A stretch of DNA of 64,000 nt, from the NCBI GenBank assembly GCA_964628285.1, contig CAZVNP010000006.1, positions 35,479-99,478 on the forward strand, in the 5' to 3' direction. Made by a program: the position numbers and the translations under genes. This document shows positions 48,766 through 58,047 of this stretch, piece by piece (within the stretch, counting starts at the first letter, position 1; the number at the start of each line of letters is the position of its first letter). A model generated the notes under the pieces. That model saw only the letters and a list, made by a program, of their open reading frames with translations, ran no database searches and was not told the DNA's origin. Source of the stretch: JAPLDP01 sp964628285. GTDB lineage: Bacteria > Bacteroidota > Bacteroidia > Bacteroidales > JAGONC01.

Positions 48766-49209
48766 TCACAGCAACCGGAAATCAAAACGGGCTGTGTATT
48801 CCTTGCTGAGATCGACTATTCCCTGGGTAAGTTTAATGTTTTGCAAGGTCTCCACGACATAGTCTTTTAGTTTCTCATTGTCGGAGATCGCCGTTTTAAC
48901 TTCGATATAGCCATTTTCCTTGTATGAGAACGTGATCAGTACCGAGCCCTCAACATTCTCTTTTCTCGCCGGCTCGGGATATTTAAACCTGGATGCGATG
49001 ACCTTTTTGGTATCCCAGGGGATATCATCAATATATTCTTCTTCCTGTGGCACAAACCGGCTGATCACCCATTCCCTGTCATTCATCACATTGCATGAGT
49101 CAATCGTATTTTCTTTAGCATAGTACATCTCCACTGCAGAACTGGATTTTAACGGGGAGGGGAGCGAAGAGATCAGGATGAGCAGAAGTATTGAAATCAG
49201 CGTTTTCAT
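48766..49209 (-). CDS. Exported protein with TonB C-terminal-like domain
   Basis: Protein of 147 residues, signal peptide at 1-25 (LISILLLILISSLPSPLKSSSA). The C-terminal ~80 residues resemble the TonB C-terminal beta domain (KYPEPARKENVEGSVLITFSY, LKDYVVETLQNIKLTQG) seen in many small Bacteroidota proteins. There is no transmembrane anchor or proline-rich spacer, so it is not a full TonB energy transducer. Function unknown. It is a single-gene unit with its own terminator; the 209 bp upstream (49210-49418) hold nothing recognised. Confidence 0.78.
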   Translation of the reverse strand: MKTLISILLLILISSLPSPLKSSSAVEMYYAKENTIDSCNVMNDREWVISRFVPQEEEYIDDIPWDTKKVIASRFKYPEPARKENVEGSVLITFSYKENGYIEVKTAISDNEKLKDYVVETLQNIKLTQGIVDLSKEYTARFDFRLL

Positions 49210-49418
49210 AACCCGAATGTTTAGTTTTAGGAAATCGTTTTCAATCTACCATAGCAATGCCATATTTCATAAAATACATAGTATCTGATTGTTAAAGAAT
49301 GGTTCTGAGGTTAAGAAAGGCTAAAAGCCTGTTCAGCTCATGACAGTTTTGTCCAAAAGCGAACAAAGCTGGGAATGGAAGTCGCTGTTTTTTATGGTTT
49401 TCGGAGAATGCCTGAAGA

Positions 49419-50090
49419 TTATTTTTTGCCTTCGATGACGATGACGATCTCTCCTTTTACCGGGGTGTGCCGGTATGTTTCAACAAGGCCGGCGAGGGAA
49501 CCGCGTCGTGTCTCTTCATGGATCTTGCTTATCTCACGTGATACCGATGCCTGTCTGTCGCCCCCGAAATACAACATCAGCTGTTCCAGGCTTTTAAGCA
49601 AGCGGTGCGGTGACTCGTACAATACAATGGTAAATGGCATCTCCGACAGCTCCTGCAATCTTTTCTGACGGCCTTTTTTCTGAGGGAGGAATCCCTCAAA
49701 CAAAAACCGGTCGCAGGGAAGAGCCGAATTGACAAGGGCGGGTATGAATGCCGTGGCACCGGGTAAACACTCCACTTCGATGCCCTTCTTCACACACTCC
49801 CTGACCAGAAGAAATCCGGGATCGGAGATACCCGGTGTGCCGGCATCACTCACCAGTGCCATGGTCTCACCCTGCTCAAGACGTCCCGTGATGGTCTCAA
49901 TGGTCCGGTGTTCATTGAACTTGTGATGCGACATGAGCCTGGTGCCGATGTTGAAATGTTTGAGCAGGATGGCCGTTTTACGTGTATCTTCTGCCAGGAT
50001 GAGGTCTGCTTCGCCCAGGATACGCAATGCCCTTAAGGTGATATCTTCAAGGTTACCGATGGGTGTGGGCACCAGATATAATTTCGACAT
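49419..50090 (-). CDS. rsmI: 16S rRNA cytidine(1402)-2'-O-methyltransferase
   Basis: Protein of 223 residues that 2'-O-methylates C1402 in the 16S rRNA P site using SAM. Typical sequences: LYLVPTPIGNLEDITLRAL at the start, AEDTRKTAILLKHFNI, VSDAGTPGISDPGFLLV and LPGATAFIPALVNSALP, the SAM pocket of the tetrapyrrole methylase fold, and ETRRGSLAGL near the end. It is shorter than E. coli RsmI (286) because the C-terminal extension is missing, usual in Bacteroidota. It follows the M28 peptidase gene by 2 bp, so it is in an operon with it. Confidence 0.96.
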   Translation of the reverse strand: MSKLYLVPTPIGNLEDITLRALRILGEADLILAEDTRKTAILLKHFNIGTRLMSHHKFNEHRTIETITGRLEQGETMALVSDAGTPGISDPGFLLVRECVKKGIEVECLPGATAFIPALVNSALPCDRFLFEGFLPQKKGRQKRLQELSEMPFTIVLYESPHRLLKSLEQLMLYFGGDRQASVSREISKIHEETRRGSLAGLVETYRHTPVKGEIVIVIEGKK

Positions 50091-50092
50091 AC

Positions 50093-51352
50093 CTATTGTT
50101 TTTCGATGGCTGTGATGAATTTTTCGATTAAAAGAAAAAGAGGGTCATAAGCGGTGAAAGGCAGGCCGGCGGCTTTATCTCTGACCGTATGGTACTCCGA
50201 ATATTCTTTTCCCAGGGTATAAATAAAAACCGACGGGACACCTTTTTTGTAAAAATAATACTGATCGCTGTTCGGGCTGGTGACTCTTTTTTTAATTGCC
50301 TTCAATAATCCGGTGGTGTCGTTGATGGCCACCAGAGTGTTGAATTCTTTTTCCTGTCCGGTCCCGTTTTCCACCATAATCCCTTCGCTGCCTGTGCTCA
50401 TCAGATCAAGGTTAATGAGGAATTTGATGTTTTCGAGCGGGAACAGAGGATGTTCGGTATAATACTCCGATCCGACCAGTCCCAGCTCTTCCCCTCCGAA
50501 GGCGATGAAAGCCATTGAACAGGCAGGTCTGTTTTCAGGCCGGGCGTAATGCCGTGCCAGGTCAAGCATCATGGCCACGCCGCTGGCATTGTCGTGGGCA
50601 CCGGGAAAGTAAGCATGGCATCCCATTTTACCCAGATGGTCATAGTGAGCCGTGAAAACGATCCAGGTATCGGGTGAGACGCTGCCGGTCAGATAACCGA
50701 TGACATTTTGCGAGGTATAGGATGGGTAGTAACGGTTCCTGATGTTCAGGGTCACGCCGGTTATACTGTCCGGCACCCCGGACTTCAAAACATCGGCGAC
50801 GACGAAACGGCCGGCGCGGGAACAATTGGATACCCTCCATGAAAGAGGCCCACCGGTGAGAAAAATGATGCCTCTGGCTCCCAACAGATTGGTATCCCTC
50901 AGCAGCTCGTTGTTCTGCCGGAGTATGATGAATTTATTCTTAAAAGCAACCGTATCGCGCGTCAACAGCTCTGTCTCAATGACACCGTCAACGTCATCCG
51001 GGTAAACGGTACCGAACGTCCCCCTGATACCGGGTGAGGAACAGGAGATGAGGTAATCACTGCCCGCGTGAAGGCGTTGTTTGCCGGCTTTGAAGACCAT
51101 TTTGCCGGGGAAGGTGTTGACGGGGAAACTGAAATACTGGAAGTAATCAGGCGTAAAAGGCTGAAGGTTTATTTTCCTGAATTCATGTCGTACAAAACAG
51201 GCTGCTTTTTTATCGCCCTTATGCACATAGCCCCTGCCATGCATGGCCGGCGATGCCAGCCGTGCAACCGTATGACGGACATACACCAGATCCTGCGATG
51301 AACAGGGAACGACGAGGATAAGAAAAATTAACAGGATGAAAAAACGGTTCAT
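50093..51352 (-). CDS. Exported M28-family zinc aminopeptidase
   Basis: Protein of 419 residues with a signal peptide (FFILLIFLILVVPCSS). M28 metal ligands are visible in order: TAHYDHLG (His), GAHDNASGVA (Asp), FGGEELGLVGS (Glu pair), NLDLMS (Asp) and late EYHTVRDKA (His). A PA-domain-like insertion lies between residues ~100 and ~200. It should be an extracytoplasmic aminopeptidase or glutaminyl cyclase-like enzyme; the former fits better. Its ATG overlaps the stop of the upstream gene (ATGA, 4 bp) and rsmI follows after 2 bp. Confidence 0.9.
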   Translation of the reverse strand: MNRFFILLIFLILVVPCSSQDLVYVRHTVARLASPAMHGRGYVHKGDKKAACFVRHEFRKINLQPFTPDYFQYFSFPVNTFPGKMVFKAGKQRLHAGSDYLISCSSPGIRGTFGTVYPDDVDGVIETELLTRDTVAFKNKFIILRQNNELLRDTNLLGARGIIFLTGGPLSWRVSNCSRAGRFVVADVLKSGVPDSITGVTLNIRNRYYPSYTSQNVIGYLTGSVSPDTWIVFTAHYDHLGKMGCHAYFPGAHDNASGVAMMLDLARHYARPENRPACSMAFIAFGGEELGLVGSEYYTEHPLFPLENIKFLINLDLMSTGSEGIMVENGTGQEKEFNTLVAINDTTGLLKAIKKRVTSPNSDQYYFYKKGVPSVFIYTLGKEYSEYHTVRDKAAGLPFTAYDPLFLLIEKFITAIEKQ

Positions 51353-52155
51353 TTTTTATATTTTCGGTGTATGAACTCGTTCAGCCGCCTGAAAGAGTCG
51401 AGTTTTTCATTCATCCTGAATTGTTCTTTCAGCCAGCGGAAGTAAGTCATGGCCTCTTCGAGGGTCGTGAAAGCGTTTAGTTTATTGATGGCCTCATCGT
51501 ACGCTTTCATGTTCCCCCCGAATAATTCATTCATGAAGATAAACCTGTCGTTAATGCCGATGAATGACTTGAGGTCGGTGATGGGACTTTGTTGTATCCG
51601 GGCCGCAATGCTGCGGTCTTTTTCATTATCGGTCAAAACGTCACCGACAGCTTTATGGGTGGGTTTGAATGTTTCGGCGACGGTATGTGGCTGACCGGCA
51701 AACAGATCCAGGGTCTGCCCCACAGGCTCCGGTTTCTCCGTCATCAGCTCTTTCTCTTCCGGTGGCCCGGGGGCGACAGGTGTCACCTCACCGGCAGGGA
51801 CCGCCACCTCTTCAGGGACTTTTTTCTCTTCCCGGGTCTCAAAACCGATCTCTATTCCTTCACGGGATGGAAATATATTTTGTCCTGAAGTTTCAGCAGG
51901 TTCCGGGATGACAGCTTTTGCTTCAGCCACAGGAGACCCCTCATGATGACCGGCACCCGCCGCACCGAAAACGGGTTCACGGATGAATTTATTCAGGTTG
52001 TAATAGTTTTCATATAGCTTGCGGATGTTATCCATGATAATATCCAGCTCGATCTGCGGTATCTGTCCTTTATACAGCCTGATGACCGCATCCTGCTCAT
52101 TGATGGCGTCGAGGGTCTGCTGGATGACCTCCAGAATAAGTTCTCTTTCGTTCAT
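51349..52155 (-). CDS. Hypothetical protein with conserved-looking ends and a low-complexity middle
   Basis: Protein of 268 residues, no family recognised. Residues 1-65 are helical (MNERELILEVIQQTLDAINE, MDNIRKLYENYYNLNKF); 70-165 are Pro/Glu/Ala-rich and probably disordered; the last 75 residues form another helical domain (DLKSFIGINDRFIFMNELFG, AYDEAINKLNAFTTLEEAM). No signal peptide or membrane segment. It overlaps the M28 gene by 4 bp, heading a three-gene operon with rsmI. I recall similar proteins beside these genes in other Bacteroidota, without a known function. Confidence 0.72.
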   Translation of the reverse strand: MNERELILEVIQQTLDAINEQDAVIRLYKGQIPQIELDIIMDNIRKLYENYYNLNKFIREPVFGAAGAGHHEGSPVAEAKAVIPEPAETSGQNIFPSREGIEIGFETREEKKVPEEVAVPAGEVTPVAPGPPEEKELMTEKPEPVGQTLDLFAGQPHTVAETFKPTHKAVGDVLTDNEKDRSIAARIQQSPITDLKSFIGINDRFIFMNELFGGNMKAYDEAINKLNAFTTLEEAMTYFRWLKEQFRMNEKLDSFRRLNEFIHRKYKK

Positions 52156-52257
52156 GATATTATAATCAACAGTTTAGGACTTGGAGTGTTTTCATTAAAT
52201 TTGTGAAAATCATTAATGAAGTTATAAAGTTATAAAGATTATCTGAAATCATTTGTT

Positions 52258-52851
52258 ATGTTTTTGGAAATAACAAATAATAACTATCGCGCAGGATGGA
52301 TCGAAGTCATTTGTGGCTCCATGTTTTCGGGTAAGACGGAGGAACTTATACGCCGTTTGAACCGTGCAAAAATCGCCAGGCAGAAAGTCGAGATATTCAA
52401 ACCGGCGATAGATAAACGGTATGATGAACAAAAAGTTGTGTCACATGATGAAAAAGCCGTCGAGTCCACACTGGTGCAATCGGCTTCACAAATACTTCTG
52501 CTGGTCAACGATGCCGAAGTCGTGGGCATCGACGAGGCTCAGTTTTTTGATGCGGAGTTGGTGAATGTCTGCAACAGGCTGGCCGATGGCGGTGTCAGGG
52601 TCATCGTGGCGGGACTGGACATGGACTACCTGAGGCATCCTTTCGGGCCCATGCCCGCCCTGATGGCCACGGCCGAATATGTTACGAAAGTGCAGGCCAT
52701 ATGTATCCGCTGCGGTAACCTGGCCCACTATTCCCATCGCACGTCACAGGAGGAAGAACTGGTGGTATTGGGTGAAAGGAATAACTATGAGCCGTTATGC
52801 CGGCGTTGTTATCTGGAGGAAAGAGACCGGACCGGCAGGGATAAGATATAA
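52258..52851 (+). CDS. tdk: Thymidine kinase (type II)
   Basis: Phosphorylates thymidine to dTMP in nucleotide salvage. It has 197 residues with P-loop GSMFSGKT, the Walker B region GIDEAQFFD, the lasso-loop substrate region and a zinc site built from [13 protein letters not shown] and CRRCY. Start ATG 52258. It is divergent from the hypothetical-M28-rsmI operon. 82 bp separate it from the cyclophilin start. Confidence 0.96.
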   Translation: MFLEITNNNYRAGWIEVICGSMFSGKTEELIRRLNRAKIARQKVEIFKPAIDKRYDEQKVVSHDEKAVESTLVQSASQILLLVNDAEVVGIDEAQFFDAELVNVCNRLADGGVRVIVAGLDMDYLRHPFGPMPALMATAEYVTKVQAICIRCGNLAHYSHRTSQEEELVVLGERNNYEPLCRRCYLEERDRTGRDKI

Positions 52852-52899
52852 TGGGAGTTTTTAACGGGAAATGGCGGCCGTTTTATTCGAAGACTTTGT

Positions 52900-52907
52900 T
52901 AATTTTG
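52900..52907 (+). promoter_or_regulatory. -7 box candidate for the cyclophilin gene
   Basis: TAATTTTG matches TAnnTTTG exactly, 27 bp upstream of ATG 52934. An upstream ATG at 52871 would lie before this box, which supports the later start. Confidence 0.4.
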
Positions 52908-52933
52908 CGGACTCACAGGTTAATTTGACAACA

Positions 52934-53575
52934 ATGAAAACGGGTCTTAAATTCATCACATTATTTATTGCATTGATTACAGTGGCATCCATAGTATCGG
53001 GACAGACCGATAACCGCAAGAAAGTGATCATTTCGACAGACTATGGCGACATCACCGTGGCCTTATATAATGAAACGCCTCAGCACCGCGATAATTTCCT
53101 CAAGCTGGTGAATGAAGGATGGTATAACGGATCCATCTTCCACCGGGTCATCCAGGGTTTCATGATCCAGGGAGGCTCCGGCAAAGACGGTCGTCAGGAT
53201 CCGGGATACACCATCCCTGCCGAAATTGTGGCCAAGTATTACCATAAACGCGGGGCGCTGGCGGCCGCACGTACCGGCGACCAGGTCAACCCGGAACGCC
53301 GCTCCTCGGGCAGCCAGTTTTATATCGTCCAGGGCAGGGTGTTCAACGATCAGGAACTCAATAACCTGGAGATGCAAAGCGGCAGGAAATTTACGCCTGA
53401 ACAGAGGAAAGCTTATACAACCCTCGGCGGGACACCACATCTCGACGGGGCTTACACGGTCTTTGGAGAGGTGATCTCAGGCATGGAGGTCGTCGATAAA
53501 ATCGCGGCGGTACAAACAGGCCCCGGTGACAAGCCTCTGAAAGATATTAAAATGACCATGAGGGTGGTGAAATGA
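52934..53575 (+). CDS. Cyclophilin-type peptidyl-prolyl isomerase, exported
   Basis: Protein of 213 residues from ATG 52934, where a signal peptide begins (FITLFIALITVASIVSGQ); an in-frame ATG at 52871 adds a non-signal stretch. The catalytic cyclophilin core shows ITVALYNETPQHRDNFLKLV, FHRVIQGFMIQGG, SSGSQFYIVQGRVF, PHLDGAYTVFGEVISGMEVVDKIA. It should accelerate proline isomerisation during folding of envelope or secreted proteins. pheS follows after 43 bp. Confidence 0.94.
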   Translation: MKTGLKFITLFIALITVASIVSGQTDNRKKVIISTDYGDITVALYNETPQHRDNFLKLVNEGWYNGSIFHRVIQGFMIQGGSGKDGRQDPGYTIPAEIVAKYYHKRGALAAARTGDQVNPERRSSGSQFYIVQGRVFNDQELNNLEMQSGRKFTPEQRKAYTTLGGTPHLDGAYTVFGEVISGMEVVDKIAAVQTGPGDKPLKDIKMTMRVVK

Positions 53576-53618
53576 CCGCCGTCATTAATCTTATAAAAGA
53601 TACCACAGAGCCGTCATC

Positions 53619-54641
53619 ATGAAGGAAGAGATAGAAAAATACCTTCAGCAGGTCAGTGACTTTTCATCGGTCAACGCTGAGGAGATTGAACAGTTCCGGA
53701 TCAGGTTTTTAGGGAAAAAGGGTATCATCCCGGGACTGTTTGAAGCTTTCAGGACGGTTCCGCCGGAGGAGAAACGTGAACTGGGGCAATGGATCAACCG
53801 GCTGAAAGAGGCGGCGCAGTCCAGGTTAGAGCAACTGAAACAGCAGGCCGCCGCCGGTACCAAAACCGAAACCGGCACCATTGACCTTACCCTTCCGGCC
53901 GACTTCATGCCGTTGGGAGCACGTCATCCCGTATCTATCGTCCTGAACCAGATTACCTCAATTTTTTCAAAGATAGGCTTCACCATTTCCGAGGGACCGG
54001 AGATAGAAGACGACTGGCATAATTTCACCGCCCTGAATTTTCCCGAAGAGCACCCGGCCAGGGATATGCAGGACACTTTCTTCATCGATGAATATCCGCC
54101 GGTCTCCTTGCGCACGCATACCTCCTCCATACAGATACGGGTGATGGAGCAGACCAAACCGCCTATACGCACGTTGCTGCCGGGACGTGTTTACCGCAAT
54201 GAAGCCATCTCCGCCCGCGCCCACTGTTTCTTTCATCAGGTGGAAGGTCTCTATGTGGACCACGACGTATCTTTTGCCGACCTTAAACAGATACTCTATT
54301 ATTTTGCCAGGGAGATGTTCGGCGAGGACACCGCTATCCGTTTCCGTCCGTCGTACTTTCCGTTCACCGAGCCCTCGGCCGAAATGGATATTCATTGTAA
54401 CATTTGTGGCGGCGCGGGCTGCAACATCTGTAAGTACACCGGATGGGTTGAGATACTGGGTTGCGGCATGGTCGACCCCAATGTCCTGGACAACTGCCAC
54501 ATCAGCAGTAAAGACTATACCGGCTTTGCCTTCGGCATGGGCATAGAACGCATAGCCATACTGAAATACCAGATTAAGGATATCCGTCTGTTTTTTGAGA
54601 ACGACCTCCGCTTCCTGAAACAATTCAGCGCGGCACTATAA
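53619..54641 (+). CDS. pheS: Phenylalanyl-tRNA synthetase alpha subunit
   Basis: Catalytic subunit of the alpha2-beta2 enzyme charging tRNA-Phe, 340 residues. An N-terminal coiled coil (LGKKGIIPGLFEAFRTVP) is followed by class II motifs: motif 1 region HPVSIVLNQI, motif 2 LRTHTSSIQIRVME ... PGRVYRNEAISARAHCFFHQVEG, motif 3 GFAFGMGIERIAILKY. The pheT partner is not in this window. Start ATG 53619. It is convergent with the outer membrane barrel gene, 20 bp between stops. Confidence 0.97.
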   Translation: MKEEIEKYLQQVSDFSSVNAEEIEQFRIRFLGKKGIIPGLFEAFRTVPPEEKRELGQWINRLKEAAQSRLEQLKQQAAAGTKTETGTIDLTLPADFMPLGARHPVSIVLNQITSIFSKIGFTISEGPEIEDDWHNFTALNFPEEHPARDMQDTFFIDEYPPVSLRTHTSSIQIRVMEQTKPPIRTLLPGRVYRNEAISARAHCFFHQVEGLYVDHDVSFADLKQILYYFAREMFGEDTAIRFRPSYFPFTEPSAEMDIHCNICGGAGCNICKYTGWVEILGCGMVDPNVLDNCHISSKDYTGFAFGMGIERIAILKYQIKDIRLFFENDLRFLKQFSAAL

Positions 54642-54661
54642 TCCCTTTTCTTGCCTGCCGC

Positions 54662-55408
54662 TTAGAAATGATAGGCTATCCCCGCTCCGATAAGGATGGT
54701 GTTCATCGGCTGGGTATGATCCTCCTTTTTTTCATTGTGCGGGATGCCGCTGTCGGTGAAATTACTGGTGATCTCGACGGAAGCCTCCGCATAGGTGTAA
54801 TCGACCATTAACCTGAGTATGACATGGCTGGGGGTAAGGTACCTCAACCCGCCACCCAGGGTGTAGCCGAGCGCCACGGTCTGTTTGGTGTCGCTGATCG
54901 TCCTGAACTGCTGCGAGGTCTCCTTGTTGTAAAAGTATAACTCGTTGGAAGGGGCCAGGATGAAACTGATGCCTCCCAGAACCCTGATATCGATGCTGAG
55001 GCGGTTGAAGGGCAGGCTGACCTGTGGCCCGGCATGAATCCTGATCTGGTTCCACACACCCAGGTTGTAAGAGATGTAACTTTCTTCAGGGAGCACCAGG
55101 TCAGGGTAGTCATTCCGTATGCGTGCTTTTATATTCTCTTTGAAACGGCCTGTGTTCAATGTGGTGTTGGCGAAAGAGAAAATGCCGCAGACGCCCATGT
55201 AAGGTGAGAAGAGATAGGCGCCGTCAAAAGCCAGGAAGAAACTGGACTGGCCATAACCCGCCTGCCGGTTGGCAGAATCAACGCTCGCGAAGTCACCCAG
55301 CGGCACCGACACACCCATGCTGATGCCGGTGTAATTGTTATAATTCCTTTGACCGTAAAGGGTAAGGGTCAGTAAAATCGAAACCGGGATAAAGTATAAC
55401 TTTTTCAT
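54662..55408 (-). CDS. Outer membrane beta-barrel protein
   Basis: Protein of 248 residues with a signal peptide (MKKLYFIPVSILLTLTLYGQ). Alternating hydrophobic/polar strands (YTGISMGVSVPLGDFAS, FLAFDGAYLFSPYMGVCGIF, VALGYTLGGGLRYL, RLMVDYTYAEASVEIT) and a terminal aromatic residue (GAGIAYHF) are typical of an eight- to ten-stranded barrel. It resembles the generic OmpW/PorT-like barrels of Bacteroidota; function unknown. It is 42 bp downstream of the M1 peptidase gene in the same direction. Confidence 0.85.
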   Translation of the reverse strand: MKKLYFIPVSILLTLTLYGQRNYNNYTGISMGVSVPLGDFASVDSANRQAGYGQSSFFLAFDGAYLFSPYMGVCGIFSFANTTLNTGRFKENIKARIRNDYPDLVLPEESYISYNLGVWNQIRIHAGPQVSLPFNRLSIDIRVLGGISFILAPSNELYFYNKETSQQFRTISDTKQTVALGYTLGGGLRYLTPSHVILRLMVDYTYAEASVEITSNFTDSGIPHNEKKEDHTQPMNTILIGAGIAYHF

Positions 55409-55450
55409 GGATCTTGAATTAATATCTGAACATCTGAGAATCTGTCCGCA

Positions 55451-57799
55451 TCATCTGATCACCACCAGTTTCCCATAAGCCATCGGCATGTGGTCATCAT
55501 TCTCGAGTCGAACATAATAAGTGCCGCCGGGCAGATCGCCGCTATACCATTTAATGCTTTTTTGCACAGGCGTGACCGGCAGGTTATCCACGGTGTTTCC
55601 CCTGTTGTCGATGATCAGTATGTTGCTGATGTGATCGCAGTTAATCTCAAAATTAAAATAGCCTTTCGAGGGATTGGGGAAGATCCTGATCCCGGAGGGT
55701 TTATCCGGCAGAGTGTGACCTGTCCCAACGGAGTGATCCCATATGGCCAGTGTATATTCCCCTTTCTGCAGGTGAGGGACATACATATTGCCGATACTCC
55801 AGATGCCCACCCTGGTGAACTCAACGGACTGCCAGTCATGGCCGGCATCGGGCCGGTACAGAATGACAAGGGAATCCTCGGCGTTGGTGATCAGCGTGTT
55901 GTCGAGGTACATGTTCCGGTTGTACTGAAATTTACCTGTGGCATCGAAGCCGGCCGGCATAATACCATCCACTTGCCAGTACCTGTAATCTGACAATCTG
56001 AGGCCGGTGACGGGGTTCTTCAGACTGTCGGGAGCCACCCAGTGATGCGTGACCCTGATATAGGCCGAGTCACCCACAGCATCGGCGGTCAGATCAAAAA
56101 AAGTATCGGGGAAATCATAGTCACCCGTGTTTTTTATGACCTGTTCCGCGTCGGTAGTGGCATCACATGTCTTGTCATAGAGATCGGGAAAAACGGCGAC
56201 GGGTTCGAAGGGCACTGCAAAGACCTCGCTGCCGGTTTGTCCTGAAAAATGCAGGACCGCAGTGAAAGTTTGCCAGTTCTGATCCATAAAAGTGACCTCG
56301 ATGCGGTTATCGTCGGCATAACCGCTGCCTCCTTTATGTTTCTGGCGTGCACAGACGGTAACGTCATAGACATTGCCCGCCGGCGCGACATTGAAAGAAT
56401 CGATCGAAAAACCGGGAAATCCGGGTGAGAAGACCCAGGCATCGAAGAAAGCGGTCACATCCACGGGGCTGTGGGCGTTGATGTAATCCCGCAGGTCATA
56501 GGACGACATGTGGTGGTATGCAAATTCCTCGAGGAAGCCCCTGACATTTTCGAAGAACAGGCTGTCGCCCAGATAGTTGCGGAGTGTATGGACAACGAGG
56601 GCTCCCTTATCATAGACCGTTGCGCCGTAAGTGTATTCCGGGGGAATGTCATACAGCGCAAAATACTGACCGTCGCCCTGGGGCGTATGGCAATACTGCA
56701 ATACCCACATGTGAAGGGAGTTGAGGTTATCGAGATAACTTCCTTCCCCATAGATACCTTCGCGGTAAAACATCTCGCACCAGGTGGCCCAGCCCTCATT
56801 GAGCCACATGTCGCCGGGGGAGGCGCAGGTTACCTTATCGCCGAGCCACATGTGGGAGAGCTCATGGGCATAAAGGTATTCATATGTCAGCCCTCCGTTG
56901 ATGCATCCGTAAGGGTATGCGATGTTGCAGACATGCTCCATGGCTCCCAGGGCCGTGCTGACATAACCGATACGGGGCCAGGGGTAGGGCCCGAAACAGC
57001 TCTCGTAAAAAGAGAGGATATTCTTGAGATGAACGAAAGAGCCTGCGACGTGCGATGAATCGGCAGGACGGACATAAAAGGTGATGGGTACCGCAGCCTG
57101 CATACCCTGGAAGGTGTCGTTGATGAGGACATAAGGACCTGCGGCAACGGAGGCCAGGTAGGTGGGGATGGTGTGATCGAGCATCCAATGGTATGTCCTG
57201 GTGCCGTTACCGTTATCGACTGCCGATACGAGTGTGCCGCCGCAGACCGCCGTTTTATTGTCCTCCACGGTGACATACCAGTCGTAGGTGGCACGGTCCT
57301 GAAAATCGTCGATACAGGGGAACCAGGTCTTACCGAGGCTGGGAGGAAAGGTTGAAAGGCCCACGCCCAGGTTGAAAGCATAATCGCCTGACCAGTGAAA
57401 ACCGCCCCATGCTTCATGAAAGGGAATGCCGTGATAAATGATCTCGGCCACGAGCGTATCGGAAGGGCCGACAGGAGACGACAACGTAACTGTGATCAAC
57501 GGATCCGTATAATTATAAGATGTGGCCGGTTCCCCGTCGATCTTCACGGAATCAATCGTCAGCTGCATCAGCTCGAGCTTTATCTCTGTCATGCCCTGAA
57601 AGGCAGGGGTCAGGGTCACCATGGTCCGGCCGGTGATCATGTGTGATGCCATATCCGTGATGTCAAGATGAACGTCGTAATGAACGGCATGAAGTGAGTC
57701 GTTACGTTCTGCCTGTGGAGCGACGGCTGAGTGTGACCACGTGACGGCAGACCCGCCCAACAACAGCAGAAGGCTTAAAGGCAATATTTTAACGGTCAT
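55451..57799 (-). CDS. T9SS-exported M1-family zinc aminopeptidase
   Basis: Protein of 782 residues. A signal peptide (ILPLSLLLLLGGSAVTWS) is followed by an M1 N-terminal beta domain and the catalytic domain with HELSHMWLGDKVTCASPGDMWLNEGWA, i.e. HExxH plus Glu 18 residues later, shown here as HELSH and NEGWA. The GAMEN-type exopeptidase motif is modified to GAMEH (ALGAMEHVCN). The C-terminus has a T9SS sorting domain (RIFPNPSKGYFNFEI, NRGNTVDNLP, GGTYYVRLEND, GKLVVIR), so the enzyme should be surface-bound or secreted, trimming peptides outside the cell. Start ATG 57799. Confidence 0.92.
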   Translation of the reverse strand: MTVKILPLSLLLLLGGSAVTWSHSAVAPQAERNDSLHAVHYDVHLDITDMASHMITGRTMVTLTPAFQGMTEIKLELMQLTIDSVKIDGEPATSYNYTDPLITVTLSSPVGPSDTLVAEIIYHGIPFHEAWGGFHWSGDYAFNLGVGLSTFPPSLGKTWFPCIDDFQDRATYDWYVTVEDNKTAVCGGTLVSAVDNGNGTRTYHWMLDHTIPTYLASVAAGPYVLINDTFQGMQAAVPITFYVRPADSSHVAGSFVHLKNILSFYESCFGPYPWPRIGYVSTALGAMEHVCNIAYPYGCINGGLTYEYLYAHELSHMWLGDKVTCASPGDMWLNEGWATWCEMFYREGIYGEGSYLDNLNSLHMWVLQYCHTPQGDGQYFALYDIPPEYTYGATVYDKGALVVHTLRNYLGDSLFFENVRGFLEEFAYHHMSSYDLRDYINAHSPVDVTAFFDAWVFSPGFPGFSIDSFNVAPAGNVYDVTVCARQKHKGGSGYADDNRIEVTFMDQNWQTFTAVLHFSGQTGSEVFAVPFEPVAVFPDLYDKTCDATTDAEQVIKNTGDYDFPDTFFDLTADAVGDSAYIRVTHHWVAPDSLKNPVTGLRLSDYRYWQVDGIMPAGFDATGKFQYNRNMYLDNTLITNAEDSLVILYRPDAGHDWQSVEFTRVGIWSIGNMYVPHLQKGEYTLAIWDHSVGTGHTLPDKPSGIRIFPNPSKGYFNFEINCDHISNILIIDNRGNTVDNLPVTPVQKSIKWYSGDLPGGTYYVRLENDDHMPMAYGKLVVIR

Positions 57800-57862
57800 A
57801 ACCTGCGGTTATTTAACGACCAATAAAGATAAAAAATAATGCTTTTGAATGGAACAAGTTTC

Positions 57863-57870
57863 TAACTTTG
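57863..57870 (+). promoter_or_regulatory. -7 box candidate for the tolC-like operon
   Basis: TAACTTTG is an exact TAnnTTTG match. A TTTG 15 bp upstream (57844-57847) is closer than the usual 19-21 bp. It would give a leader of about 170 nt before the TolC-like gene. Confidence 0.35.
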
Positions 57871-58047
57871 ACGTCCTGACGCCTTTTTGTGACGGGCTGC
57901 GGTAATGTTCGTTATCGAACTGACAATGCCCGTATCTGGACAGAAACCAGGTAAAATTATCAGATAAAGGACTTCAAATCAGGTGATTACAAGAATGGCA
58001 TAAAATTTAATGATCATCCCTTTTATTTCCAACCAAATCATTTTAAA

